From Chitinophagia bacterium (GTDB taxonomy: Bacteria; Bacteroidota; Bacteroidia; Chitinophagales; Chitinophagaceae), in contig RFZW01000006.1 of the NCBI GenBank assembly GCA_009920495.1, forward strand, positions 1 to 43,143: 43,143 nt of DNA. Reading direction: 5' to 3'. Of the stretch, positions 26,649 through 35,073 are shown piece after piece. A model generated the notes under the pieces. The model worked only from the letters and a program-made list of their open reading frames with translations. It was not told where the DNA came from and made no database searches. Position 1 is the stretch's first letter. Each line of letters starts with the position of its first letter. The translations under genes and the position numbers were made by a program.

Positions 26649-27278
26649 TTATACCCCATTCACTAGCTTCACTTCAGTTAATGCACTAAAGGAATATACC
26701 TGACCAGTAGCTACCTCAACACATTCAATACGTATACGGCGTTTTTTACCGCGTCTAAATATTTTTCCATTAAAGGATTCAAATAATATGCCTTCAGCAA
26801 TATGTGCAACAAGTACAACTCCTGCTTTCTTTACTTCATTATACTTTCTCAAAACCAATAATAGCTTAGTTTCTCCATTGGCGGTGGCAGCAGGATTTAA
26901 TAAGGTTTTACTTAATGCTTTTTTTATATCATCGGGAAAAAAACCTTGTTGTATAAATTGCGCCAGCAAATGTCCGTATATACTTTTCCATTCTTTACCA
27001 TGTGCATCCACCCTATTTCTGAATTGTTCATAACATAATAAATGCGCTAATTCATGAAGTAAAGTAATTAGGAATTCATACTTATTTAAATTCCCATTGA
27101 CCGAAATTTTATGATTGGCCCCTTGGAATGCATGGCGATAATCACCTAACACAGACTTCCTTGCTTTGGTGACTGTTAAATGAACCTTGTATTGATTTAT
27201 TAAGGAAACAACAGGTTCAAATGTCCCATCTGGCAAGTAGGCATTGAGCGCGTTAAGTGGGTGTTCAATTTTTGCCAA
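26649..27278 (-). CDS. SprT-like zinc metalloprotease-domain protein
   Basis: A 209-residue protein with an SprT-like domain: the zinc-binding HELAH (H75, E76, H79) and a third ligand candidate H93 in DAHGKEWKS. In eukaryotes the related SPRTN cleaves DNA-protein crosslinks; bacterial SprT-like proteins are poorly characterised. The C-terminal 80 residues are basic (FRRGKKRRIRIECVEV), which would suit nucleic acid contact. It is the last gene of a four-gene minus-strand operon, 26 bp after the small membrane protein. Confidence 0.85.
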   Translation of the reverse strand: MAKIEHPLNALNAYLPDGTFEPVVSLINQYKVHLTVTKARKSVLGDYRHAFQGANHKISVNGNLNKYEFLITLLHELAHLLCYEQFRNRVDAHGKEWKSIYGHLLAQFIQQGFFPDDIKKALSKTLLNPAATANGETKLLLVLRKYNEVKKAGVVLVAHIAEGILFESFNGKIFRRGKKRRIRIECVEVATGQVYSFSALTEVKLVNGV

Positions 27279-27304
27279 GAAAATTATTTAATGCGGTTGA
27301 AAAA

Positions 27305-27670
27305 CTAATTCTTTTTTGTAGCCCAACGAATTTCAAGCCAAGCGTACAAAAGATAAATTCCCATACAAACTAATAAGGTAGGAATACCAACTTTTGCTTC
27401 TTGCGTTTTGGCATAAATTAGAGCAGCGACTGCAAATACGCCCAATTTTAAAAGTGTGCCTAACATAACAGAACGAATCATTGCATTCGGATTATTCGTA
27501 TCCATTTTTAAAATGCGTACGTAACTAAAAATTGCCATGAAAAATAACATGGTATTTACCACAACAATAAAGTAATAATTAAAATACAGGACATTTTCCA
27601 TAAATAATAAACACAAAGTATTTATTAATGCAAAAAGTGCAAGTATGGGGACCAATTTTTTTATAAACAT
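27305..27670 (-). CDS. Small four-helix membrane protein in the AtpZ operon
   Basis: A 121-residue membrane protein with about four transmembrane helices (roughly 5-25, 30-52, 68-88 and 94-112) and a short basic end (RWATKKN). Position and size resemble the uncharacterised AtpI-like protein that commonly follows AtpZ in Bacteroidota ATP synthase loci; that identity is inferred from context, not motifs. It starts 7 bp after the atpZ stop, so co-translation with AtpZ is likely. No ATP synthase subunit genes follow. Confidence 0.65.
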   Translation of the reverse strand: MFIKKLVPILALFALINTLCLLFMENVLYFNYYFIVVVNTMLFFMAIFSYVRILKMDTNNPNAMIRSVMLGTLLKLGVFAVAALIYAKTQEAKVGIPTLLVCMGIYLLYAWLEIRWATKKN

Positions 27671-27677
27671 GAAAAAA

Positions 27678-27890
27678 TTATTTTGTTTCTTTTATGATTC
27701 TGTATAAGGTGAAAAAAATAAAGGCAAATGGTAATATCCAAATCAACATTGGTTTCAATCCCCAATAGGCATCGCCTTTTTTACCAATATATAACAACAG
27801 TAATAATCCAGCAATTAATTGCGACCCTAATCCAGCATAATTTGCCCAAACGTTGACTGACTTATTTTTTTTATTATGGTTTGTATTCAC
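27678..27890 (-). CDS. atpZ: AtpZ/AtpI-family membrane protein
   Basis: A 70-residue protein with two transmembrane helices and the signature YAGLGSQLIAGLLLLLYIGKK near residue 20, typical of the ATPase_gene1 (AtpZ) family. It ends in a short charged tail (FFTLYRIIKETK). AtpZ proteins usually accompany the F-type ATP synthase operon and have been linked to magnesium or c-ring assembly functions. Here it lies between a truncated M23-like anchor protein and a small membrane protein, without atpB-atpF nearby. Confidence 0.75.
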   Translation of the reverse strand: MNTNHNKKNKSVNVWANYAGLGSQLIAGLLLLLYIGKKGDAYWGLKPMLIWILPFAFIFFTLYRIIKETK

Positions 27891-27899
27891 AAAAAATAA

Positions 27900-28295
27900 T
27901 TAATCATTTGAAGGTAAACTTTCGGGTAATTTCAATGGAATTGTATCCAATTGTTTTGCATTCCCTTCCGATAGTACTTTTTTTATTCCTTCTAAATATT
28001 GTTCCTTATAGTGTAATGTTTGCTCTAAAGAATCGGTCCTTATTTTTAATAATTGAAGTGCGGTTTGACTTTCTTTGGTACCATACCCTGGAATATAATA
28101 CTTAAGTGGGGTAAAAGCAATTAACGCAATAGTTAAACCTACTAACAATATAAAACTCACACTAAAGCCAATGTAAACGGAAGTCCTGGAAAGTCTGAAT
28201 GCAACTACCTCATCATAAGTATCATCGTTCATGATGACCAAACGGTAGGTATTGCTCCTACGTTTAAATGTGTTGTTATCGTCTAAAATTGCCAT
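27900..28295 (-). CDS. Membrane anchor protein resembling the N-terminus of M23 peptidases
   Basis: A 131-residue protein with a cytoplasmic N-terminal segment (RSNTYRLVIMNDDTYDEVVAFRLSR), one transmembrane helix (about 42-63), the motif FTPLKYYIPGYG and a short coiled coil (LLKIRTDSLEQTLHYKEQYLEGI). These features match the N-terminal membrane module of Bacteroidota M23/LytM peptidases that sit next to bactofilin and porW genes, but the peptidase domain is absent. The ORF ends cleanly and looks intact rather than truncated by mutation. It heads the operon with atpZ and is divergent from porW. A structural or scaffolding role at the envelope is inferred. Confidence 0.65.
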   Translation of the reverse strand: MAILDDNNTFKRRSNTYRLVIMNDDTYDEVVAFRLSRTSVYIGFSVSFILLVGLTIALIAFTPLKYYIPGYGTKESQTALQLLKIRTDSLEQTLHYKEQYLEGIKKVLSEGNAKQLDTIPLKLPESLPSND

Positions 28296-28366
28296 ATTAA
28301 AAGTTGCAACCTAAAGATACAAAATAAACAGAATTAATTGTATTTTTAGTCGTTATTAGTCCTACC

Positions 28367-31300
28367 ATGAAATTGTTGCAGAACCCATTAAAATATTGGC
28401 CTTATCGACTCCTCCTAATGGGCTGTATTTTTGTGTTAAATAAGGGTGTCATTGCACAGGATTCTTCCAAATCAATACTGGATATCAATAATTCCAAGTT
28501 GATTAAAAAAGTAAACAGTGTATTAGACAGCAATCAAAAAAAAATAAACAACTTTATTTTTAAAAAAATAGATAATGCTAAAGCAAAATTAGATAGTACC
28601 ACACGCAAGTTTATTCCTTACGAAGAAGAACGACCACTCCCCTATGAAATTCTCACTAAGAAAAAGTATACTCTTGGCCGCCGCGCTTATCAAAATACAG
28701 TTTCAAAATTTAATTATATATTTCACGCAAATGAGGAATTGACCCAAATTATTAAAGATGCTCGCGCCTATTTAGAGGAGGATTACACCACTTTAATTCC
28801 ATTTTACGATTACGACCTAGCCAATACTTCTAAAAAAGATATAGACTCCATCATTTACAGGTGTAATGCCAATGTGGTATTACATGATTTAAGAAGCAAT
28901 TGGGTGGACGACGCCTATTTGTTATTAGCCAAAGCCTATTTATTTCATAAAAATTTTGATACCGCAGGAAGTTTACTACAATATATCAACTATGCATTTG
29001 ATGCAAAGGAAGCCGGAATGGATATACCCATTGGCAGTAATTTGAGAAACACCAAAGGCCAATTCAGTATCGCCACCAAAGAAGATAATAAATTTTATGA
29101 GAATAGAAATATCAGAAATGAAAGTATGCTTTGGCAGGCCAGAAACTATTTTGAAATAAATTCATTGAATGAAGGATTAAGTTTACTACAATTATTGAAA
29201 ACAGATGCTTTCTTCCCTAAACGATTACACCCATTCTTATTTGAACAATTAGCATATGGATATTATCAAAGTGAAAATTATGATAGTGCTGCTACTTATT
29301 TAACCAAAGGCTTATCCAATGCCCCTGATAAGTTTTCCAAAACAAGATGGTATTATCTTATTGCACAATTATGGGAAATATCAGATAATCTCCCCAATGC
29401 CTATACCTGGTATAAAAAGGCACACAGTGACGCATTAAATCCATTAATCAGTGTATATGCAAAAATTAATTTAATAAAAATTGATTTTAAACAATCAAAA
29501 ACACCCTGGCTTGAATTAGCCAACTCACTACAACAAATGTCAAGAAGGGAAAAATACAAACCTTATACAGACATTATATATTTTGAAATGGCAAAATTAG
29601 CGATCCAGAATAAAGATATTATAAGGGCAAATGAATGGTTATTGGTTTCCATCAAAAAAAATGAAAATGGTTTAACGCAAAAACAAAAAGCGTTTGAGTT
29701 ATTGGCAGACATCAATTACAAATCAAGTAATTATGCTATTGCCACATTGGCATACGATAGCTTAACTTTAATATTAAAAACCAACCCCGATTTTGAAAAA
29801 ATAGCGCTGCGAAAAAAATGGCTGCCATCCATACTTAAAAACGATATTACAATCCAACAACAAGATACGCTTCAATATATTTACACCCTTGCAGAAAATT
29901 TGCAGAAGGCGTATCTGCAAAAATGGGAATTGAATGAAAAAAATAAAACAAAAAAATTAAGTACCCTATTCATGGATGAAGTTAAACAAGCCGCATTAGC
30001 AAATGAGGCGTTAACCAACCAGGGTATTAATAACAATTTTAGTAACAACAGTTTTGGAAATAATTATGGTGGTAATAATGGGGCTAATAATGGCTTTAGT
30101 AATACTTCCAATAATTACGGTAATAATAATACAGGCTATCCGAATAACCAATCTCAGGGCCTAAGTGGTGTAAGTGATTTTTATTTTGAAAATAAAAATA
30201 CTGTTGAAATTGGAAAACAAAACTTTGCACAAAAATGGGGTAACCGACCAAATGTTGATCAATGGCGTAGAAAAACAAGCAATGCTATTATATATAAGTC
30301 AACCAATCCTGCCGATGCCCCGCAATCAAGATATACAACAGATAGCAATAGCACTGCCTCCATTTCGTCGACTGAAATAACCAAGGAAAAAACAAACGCT
30401 CTCCAACTCATTAGTAGCAAAGACGATTTGACTAAATCAATATTAGAATTAAATAAAAGTAGCTTTGAAAATGCACAAACATTTTTATTTCAACTGAATG
30501 ATTTTGAGAAAGCCCTACCCTTATACCAAAAAGTCATTAATTTAAATATGGATGATGTTATTACGGAACGTAGTTTACTTGATTTGGCTAGCGAATATAT
30601 CCACCAAGGGAACCGAACCAGTTCAGATAGCCTCATTGCAATTGTAGAAGCAAAATTTCCAAAAGGCTTTTATATAACAAAGAAGACAGCCGTTGAAAAT
30701 AAAAAATCTCAAGAAAAACAATTAGAGGCAGATTATAAAGAAGCCTATTTTTTAGCACAAATAGGGAATTGGACAACATTATCCAATAAAGCAAGCCAGC
30801 TGGACGCACAACTTAAAAAAACAAAGTGGTTTGCCCCCTATCAATTTTTAAAGGTTAAAATGTACGCGCAACAACGAATGGACAGCTTAGCATTTGTGTT
30901 ATTGGATTCAATTATATTTCTGCATCAAAATGAAAGTATACGAGACCGTGCAAAAAATATTATTGAAGAACTTAAAAAAAGGAAAGAGACTGAGTTGTAT
31001 TTATCAAAGCTGAATGGGGACAGCTTGAAATTAATAGCTACGACCAAAACACCTAGGGTCGAAAATTTAAAGCTAGCTACCCAAAATAAATCAATTGCTG
31101 TTAGTCCTAAAATTGATTCTTCCAATAAAGTTGCCATGGATGCTGGATTATTTTTCACCAAGGATGAATCGGAACCACATTATGCAGCAATCCTTACCAC
31201 TAATATTAAAGAAATATTGGTCAAAGAGATGGTCACTGCCCTTGGCTACCTAAATAAGGATGAATTTAAAAAACAAAATTTAGATGTAACTTACCTTGAA

Positions 31301-31531
31301 TTTGAACCCAATGTTTTTGTTGTTTGGATTGGCCCGTTTGAAAATTTAAATAGTAGTAATACCTATTTAAATAAAATAAAAGGACGACTAAGCACTGAAA
31401 TAATTTCGTTTGTACAAAGCAAACAATATGAATTATACATTTTAGGGAAGTCCAACATTTTGCAAATTAAAAATAGTGACGACCTTAAAAAATATAAAAG
31501 CTTTATGAACAATAATATTTATAAACAATAA
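28367..31531 (+). CDS. porW: Type IX secretion system TPR protein PorW/SprE
   Basis: A 1054-residue periplasmic/lipoprotein component of the type IX secretion system, required for secretion and gliding in model Bacteroidota (SprE in Flavobacterium, PorW in Porphyromonas). The N-terminus is hydrophobic and ends near GVIAQD; a Cys at residue 19 (LLMGC) could be a lipobox, but hydrophobic residues follow it, so signal peptidase I cleavage is also possible. The family signature KKYTLGRRAYQNTVSKFNYI is at about 97-116. TPR-like repeats fill about 170-470 and 690-850. An Asn/Gly/Ser-rich low-complexity stretch occupies about 553-600. The C-terminal ~100 residues resemble an SPOR-like fold (VVWIGPFENLNSSNTYLNKIK). 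It is followed 10 bp later by the PBP gene. Confidence 0.88.
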   Translation: MKLLQNPLKYWPYRLLLMGCIFVLNKGVIAQDSSKSILDINNSKLIKKVNSVLDSNQKKINNFIFKKIDNAKAKLDSTTRKFIPYEEERPLPYEILTKKKYTLGRRAYQNTVSKFNYIFHANEELTQIIKDARAYLEEDYTTLIPFYDYDLANTSKKDIDSIIYRCNANVVLHDLRSNWVDDAYLLLAKAYLFHKNFDTAGSLLQYINYAFDAKEAGMDIPIGSNLRNTKGQFSIATKEDNKFYENRNIRNESMLWQARNYFEINSLNEGLSLLQLLKTDAFFPKRLHPFLFEQLAYGYYQSENYDSAATYLTKGLSNAPDKFSKTRWYYLIAQLWEISDNLPNAYTWYKKAHSDALNPLISVYAKINLIKIDFKQSKTPWLELANSLQQMSRREKYKPYTDIIYFEMAKLAIQNKDIIRANEWLLVSIKKNENGLTQKQKAFELLADINYKSSNYAIATLAYDSLTLILKTNPDFEKIALRKKWLPSILKNDITIQQQDTLQYIYTLAENLQKAYLQKWELNEKNKTKKLSTLFMDEVKQAALANEALTNQGINNNFSNNSFGNNYGGNNGANNGFSNTSNNYGNNNTGYPNNQSQGLSGVSDFYFENKNTVEIGKQNFAQKWGNRPNVDQWRRKTSNAIIYKSTNPADAPQSRYTTDSNSTASISSTEITKEKTNALQLISSKDDLTKSILELNKSSFENAQTFLFQLNDFEKALPLYQKVINLNMDDVITERSLLDLASEYIHQGNRTSSDSLIAIVEAKFPKGFYITKKTAVENKKSQEKQLEADYKEAYFLAQIGNWTTLSNKASQLDAQLKKTKWFAPYQFLKVKMYAQQRMDSLAFVLLDSIIFLHQNESIRDRAKNIIEELKKRKETELYLSKLNGDSLKLIATTKTPRVENLKLATQNKSIAVSPKIDSSNKVAMDAGLFFTKDESEPHYAAILTTNIKEILVKEMVTALGYLNKDEFKKQNLDVTYLEFEPNVFVVWIGPFENLNSSNTYLNKIKGRLSTEIISFVQSKQYELYILGKSNILQIKNSDDLKKYKSFMNNNIYKQ

Positions 31532-31544
31532 AGGATTATAAGTG
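31531..31544 (+). promoter_or_regulatory. Shine-Dalgarno and GTG start of the PBP gene
   Basis: AAGGA at 31531-31535, six bases before GTG at 31542. Such a clear purine-rich site is unusual among the genes of this window, where most starts lack one, and it decides the start. Confidence 0.6.
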
Positions 31545-33983
31545 AAACCAATTAACCAACATACAGAGAAAAAACCTAAAAATTGGATACGCCTATTTTG
31601 GAAGTATTATTTTATTACAGCAGGTGTCATTTTATTGTTTTTGTTAATGCTTAATTTTGGCTGGATTGGTGACATGCCCGATTTGGATGATATTGAAAAC
31701 CCCACCGCTTCCCTAGCAAGCCAAGTATATGCTCAGGATGGCACACCTATGGGCAAGTACTATTTAGAAGATCGCATCAGTGTTAAGTATCGCGATATCA
31801 GCCCCTATTTAATACAAGCATTAGTGGCTACGGAGGACAAACGATTTTATGATCACTATGGAATTGATGGTGAAGGTTTAGTACGTGCCGTTGCCTTTTT
31901 AGGAAGCAAAGGCGGCGCATCTACCATTAGTATGCAAACCGCTAAAAATTTATTTACCAATAATTGGGGTACTAAAAATAAATTATTACGCGTCATACAA
32001 AAAATCAAGGAAAGCATCATAGCCATTAAGTTGGAGCGCAACTTTACCAAACAAGAAATTTTAACCTTATACCTAAATACCGTTCCATTTAGTGATAATC
32101 TGTTTGGTGTTAGTAATGCATCTCGCACCTTTTTTCAAAAGGAACCTGATCGTTTAAGTGTTGAAGAAGCAGCGTTATTAATAGGCATGATTAATGCGCC
32201 TACCAAATATAACCCTAATCGCAACCCTAAACTGGCATTGGAAAGACGCAATTTGGTCATTAATCGCATGGCAGAACAAAAGTATATTAGTGATGACCAA
32301 GCGCTACAATACAAAGAATTACCCATTGTTACGAACTATCGAAAATTAGATGAAAATAATGGATTAGGCCCCTATTTTAGAATGACACTAGGCGAGTATA
32401 TGAAAAAGTGGTGTAAAGAACATAAGAAAAACAATGGCGATCCTTATAACTTATATCGAGATGGATTAAAAATATACACTACCATCAATCCACGTATGCA
32501 ATTATATGCGGAGGAAGCAGTTGCAAGACATATGGCTTATTTACAACGCGAGTTCAATAAACAAAACAATATTAAAACAGGTAGTGTTTGGAAGGACTTT
32601 AGCACGCAATTAGAATTAGCCATCAAACAAACAGATCGATGGAGAAATGCAAAGAAAGAAGATCTAGAAGATGTTGATATTAGGAAAACCTTTGACGAGC
32701 CCATAAATATGCGCGTTTTTGCTTGGAACAAAAATCGTTTCATTGACACCATCATGACGCCATTAGATTCATTAAAATACCATAAGCAAATACTGCAAAC
32801 GGGGTTTTTAGCAGTGGACCCTTTTACGGGCGAGGTGAAAGCATGGGTAGGTGGTGTTGATTTTAAAACATTCAAATATGACCACGTTAATATTAATACC
32901 AGGCGCCAAGTGGGTTCAACCATTAAGCCCTTATTATATTCTTTGGCCATTGAAAAATCAGGCTTTACCCCATACACGATTGTTCAGGACCAACAACAAA
33001 ACTTTGAAGGTTATGGCATGGTACCCAATACAACAAGAACATGCACCGGTTTATCCATGCCAATGGCACAAGCACTCGCTGAATCACGCAACTGTGCATC
33101 GGCCTATATCATGAAACAAATTAATGGCAATGGAAATGAAGCGGCGAAACAGTTTGTTGAATACTTAAAAAAATGTAACGTACAAGCAGATATACCCGCC
33201 TATCCTTCTCTAGCCCTTGGTGCAGTTGAAATTTCACTATACGAAATGGTACAAGCATACACTATGTTCCCTGGTGGTGGCTATAATGCGCAACCTTTAT
33301 TCATCAATCGAATTGAAGATAAAAACGGAAATGTACTTGAAAGTTTTTCTCCACAAAGAAGAAAGGTAATTAATGAAACAACTGCCTATTCAGTTGTGAG
33401 TATGATGCAAGGAGTAATTTCAAAAGGGACGGGCCGTAGTTTGTATTCTTATGATATAAAAGCGCAGTCTATTGCAGGAAAAACAGGTACCACCAATGAC
33501 AATAGTGATTTATGGTTTATGGGCTATACCCCACAAATATTAGCAGGTGCATGGGTGGGATGTGATGATAGATACATTCGTTTTACGGATAATTATTTTG
33601 GGCAAGGTGCACATGCCTCCTTACCTATTTGGGCTTATTTTATGAATAAAGTCACCTCCGATCCAGCATGCAATCTTGATCCGAACGCTAACTTTGATCG
33701 TCCATCAAATATGGCTGGCGACTTCAATATCAACTTTGTAAACTCAGATAGCACCGAACTTGATACGGAAGTGCCCACTTTAATAAATGATGAAGAAATT
33801 AAAGGAGAATCGGATTATGAAATTCCAGCAACAGAAAATACTAGCGTTGAAAAACCTGCCGCCATTAATACGAACACGCCCGCACCGAAACCAATAAAAA
33901 GTAACGTTCCTGCTAAAAAAGAAACTATTAATAAGGAAGCGCAAAAGCCAAAAGCTATTTTTCCGGTAAAGAAAAAGAATTAA
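31542..33983 (+). CDS. Class A penicillin-binding protein (PBP1A type)
   Basis: Bifunctional peptidoglycan glycosyltransferase/transpeptidase of 813 residues. One transmembrane helix (about 22-40) is followed by the GT51 domain with catalytic Glu98 (ATEDKRFYDHYGID), GGASTISMQTAKNL and the RNFTKQEILTLYLN helix. The transpeptidase has Ser459 (STIK), S515-R-N517 and K647-TG. The C-terminal tail is Pro/Lys/Glu-rich and disordered. The start is GTG at 31542, supported by AAGGA (31531-31535) six bases upstream; the next in-frame ATG would destroy the membrane anchor. Transcription with porW is likely. Confidence 0.93.
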   Translation: MKPINQHTEKKPKNWIRLFWKYYFITAGVILLFLLMLNFGWIGDMPDLDDIENPTASLASQVYAQDGTPMGKYYLEDRISVKYRDISPYLIQALVATEDKRFYDHYGIDGEGLVRAVAFLGSKGGASTISMQTAKNLFTNNWGTKNKLLRVIQKIKESIIAIKLERNFTKQEILTLYLNTVPFSDNLFGVSNASRTFFQKEPDRLSVEEAALLIGMINAPTKYNPNRNPKLALERRNLVINRMAEQKYISDDQALQYKELPIVTNYRKLDENNGLGPYFRMTLGEYMKKWCKEHKKNNGDPYNLYRDGLKIYTTINPRMQLYAEEAVARHMAYLQREFNKQNNIKTGSVWKDFSTQLELAIKQTDRWRNAKKEDLEDVDIRKTFDEPINMRVFAWNKNRFIDTIMTPLDSLKYHKQILQTGFLAVDPFTGEVKAWVGGVDFKTFKYDHVNINTRRQVGSTIKPLLYSLAIEKSGFTPYTIVQDQQQNFEGYGMVPNTTRTCTGLSMPMAQALAESRNCASAYIMKQINGNGNEAAKQFVEYLKKCNVQADIPAYPSLALGAVEISLYEMVQAYTMFPGGGYNAQPLFINRIEDKNGNVLESFSPQRRKVINETTAYSVVSMMQGVISKGTGRSLYSYDIKAQSIAGKTGTTNDNSDLWFMGYTPQILAGAWVGCDDRYIRFTDNYFGQGAHASLPIWAYFMNKVTSDPACNLDPNANFDRPSNMAGDFNINFVNSDSTELDTEVPTLINDEEIKGESDYEIPATENTSVEKPAAINTNTPAPKPIKSNVPAKKETINKEAQKPKAIFPVKKKN

Positions 33984-33984
33984 G

Positions 33985-35037
33985 CTATTTGTTTTTCAAG
34001 TTATACATCAATGAAAAATGATGGTACATATTCTTTTGAAAAAATGCATTCCCATATTGGACTTCTAACCTTTGTAATTGCAATGCAAGGCCTGAACTAA
34101 ATCCATTCAATGCATTTTGTTGCCCTTGTATATTTAAATCAAATCGGCGCATAAAATTATAGCCCAGATTCACGGATACTTGTTCTCCTATAAACACTTC
34201 CCCTGCCAAAATTAAATGGTTAAATAAATTTTGAAGTGTCCCTGGATTCGTATAGCCTTGTTGCGCATTAAAACTAGTATCATTATATGCCAAATTCCAT
34301 AATGATAATTTTTCAGCAGTCAATGAAAATTGAAAAGGCGCATTTTCAAGTTTTTTTGTCCATCCAACAATTAAATTAAATGGAAGCTCCTCCTTTGTGG
34401 CATAAGTTTTCAGTTGTGTACCTAAATTTTTTACTAATACACTCACTTGTGATAATTCACTAGCAGGTTGGTATCTTAAGCCAATGTCCATTGCGAAACC
34501 ATTAGATTTATATAAACCATAATTGGATTGTATAAATTTTAAAGTGGTTCCAATATGAATATTATTTATATAACTAGTAGCAGCAGACACTTGCAAACTA
34601 TAATCATTAGGATGAAAATTACCCATTTGATTACCTGCAATATCAGTCATGGCAACAGCACCATAATCCATAAAATGCACACCCCATCCTAGTACAATTT
34701 TTTTATGCTCAATAAATTTAGCCCCACTAAAATCATATTGATTTATGTCAGCCAAATATGGCTTTACACTTAAGTGTAGCCAACTGTCCATACTTGGCGT
34801 GAGTAGTGCCGGATTATACATGGCCAATCCAATATCTGGTTGTATCCGACTTATATTGATACCTCCTAAGGAGGAAGCCTTGGCAGAATGAGGCAGGTTT
34901 AAAAAATGGTATACCGCGTTTGACTCCTTCCCGCCAATATGACCAATGGTGGTTTGTGCCATGACCATAGAACCACAAAAAAATAAAGCTAAAATAAAAA
35001 CCCCTAGCTTTTGTATTTTTTTGATTGTTGTCATCAT
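33985..35037 (-). CDS. porQ: Type IX secretion system protein PorQ
   Basis: A 350-residue outer membrane beta-barrel protein of the PorQ/PorV-like group; PorQ is part of the attachment complex of the type IX secretion system. The signal peptide (MMTTIKKIQKLGVFILALFF, cleavage near VMAQ) is followed by AVYHFLNLPHSAKASSLGG, then DIGLAMYNPALLTPSMDSWLHL, typical of PorQ. Repeating amphipathic strands run to the end. The start codon lies in the loop of a 17-bp inverted repeat (34999-35055). It is downstream of lon on the same strand (36 bp gap) and ends one base from the convergent PBP gene. Confidence 0.87.
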   Translation of the reverse strand: MMTTIKKIQKLGVFILALFFCGSMVMAQTTIGHIGGKESNAVYHFLNLPHSAKASSLGGINISRIQPDIGLAMYNPALLTPSMDSWLHLSVKPYLADINQYDFSGAKFIEHKKIVLGWGVHFMDYGAVAMTDIAGNQMGNFHPNDYSLQVSAATSYINNIHIGTTLKFIQSNYGLYKSNGFAMDIGLRYQPASELSQVSVLVKNLGTQLKTYATKEELPFNLIVGWTKKLENAPFQFSLTAEKLSLWNLAYNDTSFNAQQGYTNPGTLQNLFNHLILAGEVFIGEQVSVNLGYNFMRRFDLNIQGQQNALNGFSSGLALQLQRLEVQYGNAFFQKNMYHHFSLMYNLKNK

Positions 35038-35055
35038 AATACAAAGCTAGGGGTT
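34999..35055 (-). promoter_or_regulatory. Hairpin enclosing the porQ start codon, with terminator-like T-tract
   Basis: On the minus strand AACCCCTAGCTTTGTAT (35055-35039) pairs with ATACAAAAGCTAGGGGTT (35016-34999) with one extra A in the right arm, around a 22-nt loop that contains ATGATG, the porQ start. The right arm is followed by TTTATTTT inside the coding sequence. It could be the lon terminator overlapping porQ, an attenuator, or a translational control element. The pairing is seen; the function is inferred. Confidence 0.6.
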
Positions 35056-35073
35056 GCATTCCTTATAATCAAC

